From NCBI GenBank assembly GCA_015680905.1, contig CM027377.1:7340501-7404500 (forward strand): a stretch of 64,000 nt of DNA. Reading direction: 5' to 3'. This DNA is from Coptis chinensis. Taxonomy: Eukaryota > Streptophyta > Magnoliopsida > Ranunculales > Ranunculaceae. Shown here one piece after another: positions 13,419 through 25,900 of this stretch (the first letter of the stretch is position 1; each line of letters opens with the position of its first letter). The translations under genes and the position numbers were made by a program. The notes below the pieces were generated by a model. The model worked only from the letters and a program-made list of their open reading frames with translations. It ran no database searches and was not told the origin of the DNA.

Positions 13419-13768
13419 GAGCATCTCTAGGTGGTGGAGGCATTAAATGTCAAGTTTGAGGCTATATTTGACGCAAATATCCACAAACAATGGCCAACAA
13501 AAAAAAAGTCACAAATTTGGAGTAGCATCTACCACATACGACATTGACAATGGTGGGCACGACAGTGGAAATGTTGCGCGACATTACTACTGTTTGGAGT
13601 AGAACATATTTTCTCAAACAATTCCAACAAATTTGGAGTAGGACCTACCATACTCGACATTGGCAATAGCGTGCGACATCTACATCCACATCCGAAACAA
13701 CAAATTTGTCTCTACAAATGTGGCTAGACACTTGATGCCGCTATGAATGTTTCCACCTAGAGTTGGAA
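13419..13768. mobile_element. Candidate MITE
   Basis: The left end GAGCATCTCTAGGTGG (13419-13434) pairs with the right end CCACCTAGAGTTGG (13753-13766), giving inverted termini around about 350 bp of non-coding sequence. The terminus resembles the GAGCATCTC-type ends common in plant Tourist/Stowaway-like MITEs. I could not define a clean target duplication, so class and exact ends are tentative. Confidence 0.4.
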
Positions 13769-13934
13769 TCCATTTAAATTCTGAATGGTGGAGGCAAATA
13801 TACACTTGATGCCTCTACATAGATATGTTGTTATACTCCAAATGTGATTTTTCTTTATTTGATTTTCTTGTATGGGATATTTACTTAGCTACCACATTTT
13901 TTTAACAAATACGAGTACAAGGAACTATATGATG

Positions 13935-14257
13935 TGTTTGATAGGAGCTATGGCAAAGACAAATTTTGTCACCATTTGCTAATGACAAATTTGTTATGGT
14001 AATCAAAGTGGCAATTGCAAATAGTTTGTGACAAATCTAGATTTGTTGTTGTTTGATTATACATGATAACAAATAGTTTGTGGTAAATTTGTGTGTAATT
14101 TGGTGTGGCATCAAAATCATGGCACATCACTAGTTGTGGCAAAACTCAAAAATATTTGCCACAGGTTAGAAATCATATCAAACAGTGGTAAATAGTGACA
14201 AATGTGTGAATAGTGTTATTTGCCATGATTTGTATTTGCCATAGCTCCTATCAAACA
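13935..14257. mobile_element. Foldback MITE, hAT-like
   Basis: A perfect 23-bp terminal inverted repeat occupies 13935-13957 and 14235-14257 (starting TGTTTGATAGGAGC). The interior is filled with variants of GACAAATTTGT and TTTGCCA on both strands and has no ORF. CTATAT is present on both outer flanks and may be the core of an imperfect 8-bp duplication. Size (~320 bp) and structure fit a non-autonomous hAT-type MITE. Confidence 0.62.
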
Positions 14258-14614
14258 TTGTCTATATTTTTATTTCAATGAATATCATGCCAAATGCGTA
14301 TATTGAGCTCAATCTTTGGTAAAAACTTCATAATTGAATTTGCTTTACGATCTCAGTCTCTGGATGTCCATCATATCTGCGTAGTGCGTACTCACTATTG
14401 TGTATAGTCTTAGCAGCATGTCCTCTCAATTTTCTATGTTCAGGCCATAGTTTCATATTCTGCTACAGGCTTTCTTCGGTAGAGCTCAACCATCTGGCCA
14501 ATGTCCCACATTGTTTGATGATTTAGGTGCAGTTACATGCATTTGTGATGCTCTTAAGGCCAACTTAAAAAAACTCAGAATGACCCGTAATCATTAAGTT
14601 CATACTTGCCCAAA

Positions 14615-14664
14615 AGCCCAGAATGCCTAGAATTTGTATTGTATATTTTTCAGGTTAAGGCCCA
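14615..14664 (+). promoter_or_regulatory. Two TGGGCY elements upstream of the RING-PHD gene
   Basis: AGCCCA at 14615-14620 and GGCCCA at 14659-14664 are site II elements in reverse orientation, 69-118 bp before the chosen ATG at 14733. I list them only as likely promoter-proximal motifs. I could not recognise a clear TATA box here. Confidence 0.3.
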
Positions 14665-14732
14665 AAAGAGACAAGGACACGTATTCTTGTATTAGCTTAA
14701 TAACAAATCTTGTCGAATTCGGCTCAACTCCA

Positions 14733-17130
14733 ATGGAAGAAGAAGAAGGCAACACGAATCCCGATGCCCTCTCTTCATCAAAAAAAGGAAAAGAGAAAAT
14801 AAGTGAACCCGAAGTTTGTGGGATATGTTTTTCGGAAGAGGAAAAGACAATACGAGGATGGATAGACAGTTGCAATCATTACTTTTGTTACTTGTGTATT
14901 ATGGAATGGGCTAAACTCGAATCACGTTGCCCAATGTGTAAACAGAGGTTTAAAGAAATTGTTAGAAAAGCTAAACACGCTGTTTTCATTAACGAACGCG
15001 TTGTCAACGTCCCTCTCCGTAATCAGGTTCGTCTTTTTTAACTCTATTCAAATAAATATTACACATTTTATTTTACGACCACTAATTTTTTTATTACTTG
15101 TTTGGAAATCAGACATCTCAGATTTATGACCCGTACGAACAAGTGAATTGTAGTCAGTGTCATAGTTCATCAGATGAGAATCTTTTACTACTATGTGATC
15201 TTTGTGATTCAGCGGCTCATACTTACTGTGTTGGCTTGGGTGCTACTGTACCAGAGGGCGACTGGTTTTGCCACGATTGTACTGTTTCTAGGAATGCACA
15301 ACAAGCTGATAGTGAAAGCGATAAAGACCCAGTCGATTCTGACTCGAATGTTTCCATTTCGGAAATTGTGCGAGAATCATGTACGGGCAATGTGAAGAGA
15401 TCTCGAGGAAAAAGAAAGCGATTGCCAACTCGTCCAGCTCGTGTGCCTGACAGAGATAGGATTTTGAAAGCTGGTAAAACTAAGTCTAGTGTGAGAACCT
15501 TGAGACACTGTCGTAATGTGCATAGTCGTATAAGAGTGATGCGTGAGAATTGGAATGCATTGAGAAACGAGTCAGTATATTTCTCTAGGAATAGGAATGT
15601 ACCTAATTCTGTTGGGAAGAATGATAAGAAACAGAATGACAGACCAGCTGTCATTTATGCTCAATGGAAAGAACCGGTTTCATCATCTTCTAATAACTGT
15701 ACACAAAACAGTACCGTTGATAGTTCTACTGGTGAAAGGCTAAAGAATGCAGGTTCACAAGATATTGATAAAGCCTGGAAGATGTTGGATATTGCAAAAT
15801 CAGTACAACGGGCTCGTGAGGCCACTCAGAGAGTTAATCAGAATTCTAGTCATCAGTTGTGTAAACAAGAGCCACCGAAGGAAGAAAAGAATACAAGCTC
15901 AACTATTTCCATGCCTAAGAGAAGCACGTTTCAACAACAGGATCTTGGAGTGGTTGCACCAGAGAACTATAGGCATCAATTGCTTGAAATAGCACAGAGA
16001 AAGCGCAAGTCCCAAAATTGTGAAGAGGGAAGGCCTAGTAGGGATGCATGTCATCGGAGGCTTTCAAGTAGTCACCCATCACAATCTTTTGAGGTCCCAT
16101 TGGCGAGGAAGCCCCATTTGGTCGATGCGGTTGATCTTTTTCATGAACAGAATTGGGATGTCATTGGAGCCTCTTCAGATGTTAATGAAAGAAGTGGCAA
16201 TACTTGGTCAATCTCTCAGACTGAGCCATCTTGTAGAGTGTCAGACCTAACTTCCAAAAGATCAAAGTTTTGTCCATCTTCTTGCTCCGAGGAAGAGATT
16301 CCTAATAAAGGGACCGTGGTCAAGAGTTGTGCCAACATTATGGTAAGCAAAGACAAGGGTGCAAAGTGTGAAGTCCAATCATTGGTTAAGCTGAATTTAA
16401 AATTGCTTAGTAAGGATAAACGGCTAGGTATGTGCTATTTGTTTTGATGGATTCTTTTTTTTTGGCTATATCCTACATGTTTACCTTTTAATTGTTGTTA
16501 GTTATGTTGCACTTGCATTGTCACTGAAATTTATTCCTTTGGTTTAGGTAAAGTCTATCTAACAACGACATGAACACGTGTGTCAGTGTCCAACACGCTG
16601 ACTTACATTAGCATGACAAAATGACAAGAAATTTCTAAAGTTAAGATGGGCTTCTGTGCATTAGAAGGGCTGATGGGGACTTAATTGTCCCCAAACCGTA
16701 AGGAATAGATTCGTGAACCACGTAGATATTGTTTTACCATCTAATTCATCTTCACGCCCCTCTTGTCATTATGCCATTGATTGACCTTTTAAAATTACTT
16801 TGTGTTTTGTCATTATGTGTGTTGCCTGTTTTAGTTGGTGAGGGACTTGATTTTTCAGAATTGAATCTTTTCATCATAAAATGTGTTGCATCTGTAGGTG
16901 TTGATGGATTCAAGGAAGTTGCAAGGCTTGCAACACATACCGTTCTGGCAGCATGTGGATTAGAACATAAGAAATCCATCGTCCGCCCCTTTCCTGATTC
17001 AGTATGCAGACATAATAATCAGACCAAGCAGCTTCATATGTCGAATTTAATGCCAAGTTCCTGTAGAGAATGCTTTTATGCCTTTGTAAAGGATACAGTC
17101 AAAGCTGTCTTGTCCGAACAAAAGTTCTAG
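14733..17130 (+). CDS. RING and PHD finger protein, three exons, 613 aa
   Basis: The exons 14733-15026, 15113-16427 and 16898-17130 have GT-AG borders and sum to 1842 nt, an intact frame of 613 residues. The N-terminus is acidic. A C3HC4 RING finger spans residues 29-69 (CGIC...CNHYFC..C...CPMC), and a C4HC3 PHD finger spans 111-154 (CSQC...CDLCDSAAH..C...CHDC). A long basic and Ser-rich middle follows. The C-terminal block FKEVARLATHTVLAACGLEH resembles, from memory, the conserved tail of plant proteins like At4g10930. A RING is expected to give ubiquitin E3 ligase activity, and a PHD usually reads histone H3 tails, so a nuclear chromatin-linked ligase is inferred. The start was chosen because the acidic MEEEEG start is typical; an ATG at 14634 is in frame but gives an unlikely leader. 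Confidence 0.85.
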
Positions 17131-17970
17131 TCTAGCAAGGTGTTAGAAGATGAGAGGTGGTGGCTCTAGGCACAGAGTAAATTGCCTTTCTTACTGCTAA
17201 ATATGAACTGAGACGGAACTTTATAGAGATCCTGTAGTGGCTTCTTGTCATTCCCCTAAACACTTTGATTTTACTGATTAGAGGCACACTTTGCAGTCCC
17301 TTTCTTGTTTTGGCACCTTTTGAATGAGCAGCTTCAGTGTGGGTTACCAATGTCATGCCCAACTGAGAGCCCGTGCTTGTTGCAGTGAGGAGCTATTATG
17401 GTGAAATACATGTATATCTTCATCTTTGTTTGATAGGCTGTTCTTATTTCTGACAGAAGGGACTTACTCTTCAGTCCATCCAGAAGGCATTTGTGTTTTT
17501 GATGCTGGAGAGTTTACCTTGGTGCTGGTCTTTGATTCTGAATATGCTGAAGCAAATTGGAACTCAAGTTGTGAGGATTGTCAATAAGAGCTGGTCGTGG
17601 GCAGAATGAAGTTAAAGAATGTTGGCAAGCAGAAAGTGTGTTAGATGTTTGAAGTGTAATGGTGTAATACTGTTTTGTTTTAGTTTTCAACTATTTTGAT
17701 TCTTGACCTTATAGTTGCTTTAGGGGTATCCATTTTTGCTGGATGTAAGTAAGTGGAGCAAGGAATTTATCCGATTCTTGTGCAATTAGAATTGTATTAG
17801 TTAAAATTCATTAACTCTCTTCAATCGAGGAACAACTCTATGGGGAGACTCATTTTGAAATGAATATCTACTAATCTTTTGACTAATTAGTAATCGACGT
17901 TGGGAATATATATTTTTCTCTGATCAGGAAGTTATATTTTGATTTGTAAACTTTTCTAGTCAGACTGGCA
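17131..17970. other. 3' region of the RING-PHD gene and intergenic DNA
   Basis: No coding segment is recognisable. The first part is less A/T rich than the surrounding intergenic DNA and is probably the 3' UTR or a spliced 3' extension of the RING-PHD transcript. Confidence 0.4.
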
Positions 17971-17978
17971 CTTTCTTC

Positions 17979-18414
17979 CAGGGCCCAAAATATCGCCGAG
18001 ATATCCGATATCTCGCCGATATATCTCGGTAAATTGGTACACCGATATCGATTTTTCCGAGATATATCCACCGAATATTGAACCCCTTTTTTTCCGAGAT
18101 ATATCGGAATTTCCGATATGAAAGTTTATATCGCCGAGATAATCGATATTTCCGAGATAATCGATATATATCGGTTGACTTTTTGACCAATTATTAATAA
18201 TTTAATATTGAAATTTCCAAAATATCCTATATATCCGAGATATGTCGGCGAGAGATCCGAGATATCCGAGATATATCGGTGAGATATCCGATATTTTAGA
18301 AATTTTGGACTGGTCACCAAAAGAACCGAGATATCCGATATATCCGATATATCCGATATATCTCGGTTTTTGGGTACACCGATATATTAACCGATATCGA
18401 AATTTTGGGCCTTG
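17979..18414. mobile_element. hAT-type MITE built from GATATC/CGATAT repeats
   Basis: The 436-bp element is bounded by an exact 8-bp target duplication, CTTTCTTC, at 17971-17978 and 18415-18422. The termini are CAGGGCCCAAAAT on the left and, as reverse complement of the right end, CAAGGCCCAAAAT. Both the 8-bp duplication and the CA-GGCC-type terminus are typical of hAT transposons. The interior is almost entirely short overlapping palindromic words such as CCGAGATAT and CCGATATATCGG, so either strand can fold on itself. It has no transposase and is non-autonomous. Confidence 0.8.
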
Positions 18415-18528
18415 CTTTCTTCAATGATTCAAATTCATTTAGCTTACAAGAGAGGTATTGTCCAGTTGTCCACAATAGATTATGCTCCTAAACAAATTAG
18501 CCTGCTGCAGTCAACTACATTGACATAA

Positions 18529-20041
18529 TCATTTTTGCGCCAGCTTCTTGATATTGAATGGGGAGCATATATGTGATCCACTATAGCAAGTCTTCGCGAT
18601 GATTGAATATGCTGCCTCAGTGAGATGATAACCGTCCCACCAGAGGTATCGGTCATCACTCATGCATGGTGGGAGAGCAGGAGTGCATGCCAAAGTCCCA
18701 TCCCCAGCAATGCAGCATGGGTTCTTTGTGTCTATAAATCCTGAACAAAGACATAAAAACTCATTCAGAACAGAGATTAGATACTTAGGTATAATCATTA
18801 CGATTTGAAAAACTCACCATAGTTGGATGGATTTTCAATAATATTTTTGACAAGGGCATTAATTTGTCCATTGATAATAAGTGATCCAGGAAGAACATTT
18901 GTTAGTCGATCCAGTGTCGTAGAAAGCTGACTATTGAAATGTGATATCAGCTGATTGTAGTATTCTAGGCAAGGTCCTATTGGTTTAAATCTATTTGTAT
19001 ACGTTGGCATGCATCCAATAGGCCCAAGCTCAAAGATTATTATCTTCCTGGCTCCCAGTCTATATAGCCTCTGCCAATTCCAAAAAAAACAAGTTACAAT
19101 AGTGATTTTAAATCCGTATTAAGAAATCCTAATGACAATTAAATTCAAAGGCAGGACATATTGTTATTGGCTCAACGGAATGTATTTAAAAGCAAAAAAA
19201 TCGAGCACTTTAACCTCAATATGCAGAGAGAGTTTGCCCATGAGAATGAGAACAAATTCTTGAGTAGAGTATGTTAAACTGGTATTGAAAAATAGAGGTT
19301 GAAGATAATTGTTTATATAGTCATTAGTTCCAGTAGAAACCATGAATATGGACTTGGACAAGTAACTGTTAAGGTCTTTTTTGCTTCCAAGCTTCGGTTG
19401 CAACACTTCTTCGACGGTTTTCAGGAACAAACTTATCTGCTGATCCAAGGATATGCGCTCACCCTACATGTAACATGTCAATGAGAAAGTTTTCTTTCAA
19501 GGTGGACTATTTATAACTTGGATCAAAATGTAAGACTGTTACTAAATTAGTTCCTGTCTCGGCGAGAATGCCGCTTGCTCCAGATGCATAATTGACACCA
19601 GTGAGGTTTTGGAAGTTCTGATGATCCATATATGAGGGAGCAAAGGGTAGTCCAAGCAGTTGAGCTGTAACAGAGACAAGGATTAACTTATTCTGCATGA
19701 AACTTTAATAAGGGAAATATTTGTTTTTTATTACTAGTGTTTATGTTTACAATTGAAAGTAACCAATAAACTGAATCTGTTTTACAGAGTAATCAATATT
19801 TACCAGTGATATCTGCAACTGTTTTGCCATTAGTGAATCTACCGGAGGCACCGCCACTGAAGTCTACACCATAAGGTGGGAAATTTGCTCTGGCTAGTGT
19901 TACCAGGAAATTGTTGTTGCCACAATCAAGTAGAGAGTCTCCAAACACGTACAAAGCTGGGGCATCAGTACTTACGGATTTCAGTGAAATTAAATGAAGA
20001 AACAGAGTTGTGAACAGAAGATAAAAAGATACATTTATCAT
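18529..20041 (-). CDS. GDSL esterase/lipase, cluster gene 1
   Basis: Five exons on the minus strand: 20041-19804, 19664-19543, 19463-19215, 19070-18818 and 18740-18529. They sum to 1074 nt, an intact 357-residue protein. The hydrophobic N-terminus [20 protein letters not shown] is a signal peptide, so secretion is expected. Block I is [14 protein letters not shown] (nucleophile Ser36), block [12 protein letters not shown] and block V DGYHLTE, with the catalytic Asp and His. These are SGNH-fold hydrolases acting on lipids, cutin or acyl esters. It resembles the GLIP7-like branch and is the most diverged of the four local copies. An in-frame ATG at 20101 would add 20 residues before the signal peptide; the inner start fits the family better. 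The substrate cannot be told from sequence. Confidence 0.87.
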
Positions 20042-20104
20042 GTTTGGTGATAAAAAAAATTCTTTGAGACAAGTTGATCCAGTTCTAGAGCTGAGATTCA
20101 AAAT

Positions 20105-20577
20105 AGGGTCTAAATATTTAGGATTTAGTTGAATCAGTCAGCTCCAACTATTGGTTGTTAGGATATTGTCATACAATGTTCATGAATAAGATCACGTCTT
20201 CCATGTATATGCCCAGGTTGTGTTAGGTGCTTATGACAATGATAAAATTGTTGTGGGGCTAATAAGATGTAGACCTTCAAAATGCATGAATTGCCAGTTT
20301 TCTGTTAATAATGAAAATCTACACCACAGAACTCGTGCTCGAAGCCACGATCATCACTAGTATTATCTATGTGATAAAATATAATTCATATCAATGATCA
20401 TAATAGAATCTGGCATTTTGTGTATAAGCCGAATACATCAAGTACGCAATTGCGAGCTTTTGATTATTAGAAGCAGTGAAGAACTTCAGAAATATTTACT
20501 GAAAGTTCATGTGTTGCATGAGCTCAAGATCCTTTATTTGGAGAACACACATCTAAAAATTTAAAGGAATATGTAAC
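20105..20577. other. Intergenic spacer between GDSL genes 1 and 2
   Basis: About 470 bp holds the promoter of gene 1 and the 3' end of gene 2 (both on the minus strand). I see no further gene or repeat. Confidence 0.5.
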
Positions 20578-22504
20578 TTATAGCTTCTGCACAAGTTGTT
20601 GAACATTTATCGGAGTACAGAATGTGGAACCACCAAAACAATCACTCGCCACAGCTTTGTTCACTACTTCAGTTGGGTGAAATGCATCCCACACTTCAGT
20701 CACGCGCGAGCATGGAGGTGAGCCTCGAAGACACAACCCGTTGCCACCAACGGCACAACATGAAGTTTGTACTGTACTGATTCCTGTATAACCATTCATG
20801 TAAGTAGTCTTACACAATCTCAAGAAGGCTTTTAGGAATTGGATTTATGAGGCATTACCAGCTTCAGAAGAAGTTTGATTCATACGATAAATATCTCCAC
20901 GAACAAAGGTTGAGCCAACAAGGCTACGCTCCAGTTCTGCTATCGTCCTGGGAAACTTCTTATTGAAGTACAACACTAAGTTATTGGCATCCTCTACGCA
21001 TAGAGTAATGGGCTTAGGATTAGCATTATATACTATTCCTGGAGCACAAACCAATACGGCCAATATTAAACACCACAAACTTCCTGGCTCCCAAACTGTA
21101 CAGTTTCTGCCAATGTAGGCACAACCAATTGTGAGAGGAACAGACATTAAAAAAATATGCCGATAAAATCTTATTTAAGCAGGAATGCAACAAGTGGTAT
21201 GACCATATGCCAAATTTCAAGAGGAAGAATATAACTTTTACAGATTTAAGCATTGACTGGTTTTAAATTTATATGGTATGTTTCTAATAATTTTAGGAGT
21301 AAAGCATAAGAAGGAGAGGATGTGAATACTGTTATGGACTATTAAGAGGGGCGATTGCAGCATATCAGCATATGGTTTGATTTTTACCTTTAAACCTCCT
21401 ACGAGACCATTTAAAAGAAGATCTGCATATTCCTGTGGAGTGTATGTCTTGCTACTCTTGTATCTTGCTGGTTGAAGATAGTTGTTGATATAGTCATTAC
21501 TGCCTATAGAGATCACAAAAATGGAGTTCGACAAATAAGTTTGAAGGTCAGCTGAAATCGTCTTGAGGAACCCAGTAGTGTCTTGGAAGTAGTTGATCTG
21601 CTTGTCGAAGCTCAAGTTTTCCCCCTACAACATTCGGGTAGACAAGCAAAGACTTCAGGGTATTCCAATTTAGATTTGCATGATGATCAGTTTAGAACCA
21701 TATACACTAACTATACACGCATGTTTGTTGACAGCTTGAAACTTTGGTGCAGCAGTACATGTAATGCTCAGTGCTACATTTTAACGCACCATGCCGCTGC
21801 AGATCATTTAGTATTCTTATTCCATTAACAACAAACCATATTAATTGTCACGTCCGAATTTAGGGAAAACGAAAAATGCATGTGCTAGTACTTTTGAGCA
21901 AAGAAGAAAATGCCAGGAAGTTATATGCCGAATAAATGAATAATTATACGATGAGATCTGAAGTTAGTAGTAGTCATGGACACTCTTAAATTACCAATGC
22001 AGTTCCAGATTCCAGAAGAATGCCAGCTGATCCTGATGCATAATTCACTCCCGTCTTGATGTTAATCTTGTCCTTAGCTGAAAGACCCAAATATGGTGGT
22101 GCGTATGGTAGCCTCAACGACTGCGCTATAAATAACAAGAAATATAACTGCCGGTCAGAAATATGAAAATTCAAGTAATTTGTCCCGTCACTTTTAGAAT
22201 TCTCTCCTACAATACACCCTTAACAAGTAAGTGCCAATACAAAAGAAAATCATTACAACATACCAATAAAATCTACAAATGTTTTCCCATTAGTGAATCT
22301 TCCCGTGGCTCCAGATGGAAAATCAATACCATATGGTTTGTAATTTACTTTAGCTTCGGTTTTGAGAAAATTATTGTTCCCGCTGTCACTGAGAGAGTCT
22401 CCAAAAACATATAATGCTGGTGCAAGAGGACTTTCACACTTCACCAACAAAAAATCAAGGAAACTACTGAAAAAGAGAAAAGCAATACAATAGTAGTTGG
22501 CCAT
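20578..22504 (-). CDS. GDSL esterase/lipase, cluster gene 2, with one frameshift in exon 4
   Basis: Five exons: 22504-22264, 22125-21995, 21624-21388, 21106-20859 and 20783-20578, the same layout as genes 3 and 4. A signal peptide is followed by [14 protein letters not shown] (Ser37). Exon 2 has [15 protein letters not shown], exon 3 [10 protein letters not shown] and exon 5 [10 protein letters not shown] with the catalytic Asp and His. Exon 4 reads [13 protein letters not shown] and then changes frame: GGTTTGTGCTCCAGG stands where GGT TGT GCT CCA is expected, one extra T at about 21045. The exon sum of 1063 nt is one more than a multiple of three, and exon 4 is 248 nt against 247 nt in genes 3 and 4, which confirms a single inserted base. 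Without it the product would be about 353 residues. A real disabling mutation and a homopolymer sequencing error both remain possible. Confidence 0.85.
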
Positions 22505-22932
22505 TAATTTTTCGTAAGAGAAGAGAATAGAAATGTTGCTGACTTATATTAAGGCCAATGTAATAATGGATGGGGATTGACTAGATCATTCACCAGAATT
22601 AGGACCTTATCCTTGAGTCCAGATCCTATCAGCCCGGGAAGATGGAAACTCACCCGTCCATCCTCTTTACATGAACTTCCTAGTTTCTAGGGAGAAAGAT
22701 ATATTTGTCTCAATTGTGTGATGTGTATATATGTCTTAGGCCTTAGGGTGTCTCTTTATTTTACAAATTATGTATGATATGTTCTTCGTTCAAATTATTT
22801 TTAAATAGTACGTAAGAGATTTGAAATCCCAAATGTTTGTACTGCAATACTGCAAAGATTCTAATTATTCCAGGTGATGTCTTGGAAAAATATATTTTGC
22901 ATAATTGCATAACACTCTTCTTATAGACTATA
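22505..22932. other. Upstream region of GDSL gene 2
   Basis: This is the promoter side of the minus-strand gene 2. A TATA-like TTAATATAAG (minus strand) lies around 22543-22552, about 40-50 bp before the start codon. The sequence ends at the A (22932) of the Helitron target site. No other gene is seen. Confidence 0.45.
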
Positions 22933-25900
22933 CTAGATTTTGGACCCGGGCATACGCTCGGGATCTATTAAATATTTTGTGTGCTTAAAAGGCTTTACAA
23001 AATGTCACATACAAATTTTCGAATCAGAATATATTTTTATTGAAAATAAACCAAAATAATGTTAATGAAAGCATTATGGTGCATAAGTACTTGAGAACTA
23101 AGGGATCAAATTGAGATAGCCTCTTCACTTTGTGGTTTAGGATATTAATCCATAATTTTCAAATATAATTATCTCAAACTTAATCTAGCTTGTATCTCAA
23201 ATATGGTAATTTAGTGGCAAATTTTCGAATCAAAATAGATTTTTATTAAAAATAAACGAAATACGTTAATGAGCAGCGATTATGGTGCACTTGGAAACTA
23301 AGGGATTGAATTGAGATAGCCTTTTCACTTTGTGGCTTAGGATATTAATCTGTAATTTTCAAATAGAATTATCTTAAACTCGATCTAACTTGTATAATAG
23401 TTTTCTTAGATTTATAGTGAGTTAGCGGCAAATTTTCGAATCAGGATATATTTTTATTGAAAATAAGCCGAAATACGTAAATGAGCAGCGATTATGGTGT
23501 ATAAGTACTTGGAAACTAAGGGATCAAATTGAGATAGCCTCTTCACTTTGTAGTTTAAGATATTAATCTGTAATTTTCAGGTGAAATTATCTTAAACTCG
23601 ATTTAGCTTGTATAATAGTTTTATTAGATTTATGGTGATTTAGCGGTAAATCATCACCGCTCGGCTTACGTACTAATGTGTACAAATCTCTAAAACAGAT
23701 TGATTGTTTTCATATCCTCAAAGAATACACTACTCCCACTTGAAAAGATTTATCACATGAACGTGTGCTACGAACGGGTGTCGTTATATTAAATTATTCT
23801 AAAAATTATATTAATTACTCATTTAAATTTCTTACACCACTTTCTATAAAAATGAAGCATCAAACCTTGATAAAATTCATCGACTTTTTTTTATTGCTAG
23901 GTTTAACAATAGAAGTTTTGTGAGAATATCCATTGTGGCGAAGATAATATTGAAGCTACTTGAATAGCAAGACATTCTCAATCACAATAAAAGAATTAAG
24001 ATAAACACTACTTAAAATGCAAAACTATATTTGTCGAGACATTTATTTCCCCTACATATAATATAAATATGTTTTAGGGTTATTAGTTTAATGAATTTGC
24101 ATCAAGTTTTTTATTTTCCATTAATTATTCTTTGAGGTTAGTTTAATGTAATACGTTGCATCCAGTTTTCAATTTCTCATTAATTATTCTTTGAGGTTAC
24201 TTCAATGCAGTTGCATCAAGTTTCCGATTTCCCGTTAATTATTATTTGAGGTTAGTTTAGTGCAATTGCATCCACTTTATGATTTTTCGTTAGTTATTTA
24301 TTAAAGTTAATTCAGTACAGTTGCATCCAGTTTTCAATGTTTCGTTAATTAGTATTTGAGATTAGTTCATTGCATTTGCATCCTGGTTCCAATCTCCCGT
24401 TAATTACTCTTTAAGGTTAGTTCAATACATCTGCATCCAGTTTCTGATTTCTTGTCAATTATTTTTCAAGGTTAGTTCGATAGTTTACAATTTCTATATA
24501 GTTTGCATACATGTAAGAGTCTGTTTTTATAAACTCACATTCATTTTGGGTTCCTAATTACTCGTATTTATGTTTTGAGGTCAAGCGATCTTGCTTACAT
24601 CCGACTTCCGATTTTCAGTTAACTATTTTTTTAGGTTATTTCAATGCATTTGCATCCAATTTCTGATTTCCCATTAGTTAATCTCTGATTTTAGTTTAAT
24701 GCAGTTGCATTCAGTTTTTGGTTTTTCGTTAATTATTTTTTGAGGTTAGTTCAATGCAATTTCATCCAATTTTTTATTTTATGTTAATTGTTATTTGAGG
24801 TTAGTTCAATGTATTTACATCAAGTTTTCGATTTTCCGTTAATTATTTTTTGAGGTTAGTTCAATGCAGTTACATCAAATTTATAATTTCTCGTTAATTA
24901 TTCATTTAGGTTAGTTCAATGCAGTTTCATCCATTTTTCAATGTTTCGTTAATTAGTCTTTGAGATTAATTAGTTCATTGCATTTGGGTTTCCCATTAAT
25001 AACCGATTTCCCATTAATAACTCTTTAAGGTTAGTTTAATACATCTGCATCTAGTTTTTGATTATTTATGCTTTGAGGTTAGTTTGATGCAATTATATTT
25101 GGTTTCTGATTTCCCGCTAATTATTCTTTGAGATTATTTCAATGCATTTGCATTTAGTTTCCGATTTCCCACCAATTATTCTATGAGGTTAGTTCAATGC
25201 AATTGCATTCGGTTTTTGATGTTATGTTAATTATTTTTTGAGTTTAGTTCAATGCATTTGCATCCAACTTTCGATTTCTCATTAATTATTATATGAGGTT
25301 TGTTTGATGTATTTGCATACCGTTTCCGATTTCCCGTTAGTTATCTGACGTTAGTTTAATACAATTGCATCAAGTTTCCGATTTTTAGTTAATTACTTTT
25401 TGAGTTTAGTTTATTGCATTTGCATAAAGTTTTTGATTTTCCGTTAATTACTCTTTGAGCTCAGTTATGTATTTGAATCTAGATTCCAATTTCATTTTAA
25501 TTATTCAATGTGGTGTGTAATACCAACTTCTACTGATCTATCTGTAGTGCACAAACATGATATAAAAAGTAAATTATGCTTGATTTACTATGTGAGATCA
25601 TCGAAGATTATCCAGTTCCCGATTTCCCATTAATTATTCTTTAAATTATGCATGACTCACTATGTGAAATATTCAAAGATTATCTACGAACGGGTGTTGT
25701 TATATTAATTATTCTGAAAAAATATTTGCAAATATGCATAACTATTATATATAAATATTATATTGATCACTCAACCAAATTTCTTATAACGTGAAAACCT
25801 CACTCTCCATTAAAAAAAAAATAACACACTTTTGATAAACCTTTCAACTTCATTTTATTGTTTATAATTAATAAAATAAGTTTGATTGAAGTTTTCTGAG

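Noticed and set aside
15223..15654. 143-codon antisense ORF in the RING-PHD gene
   Set aside because: Overlaps the coding exon in the opposite sense and shows no domain.
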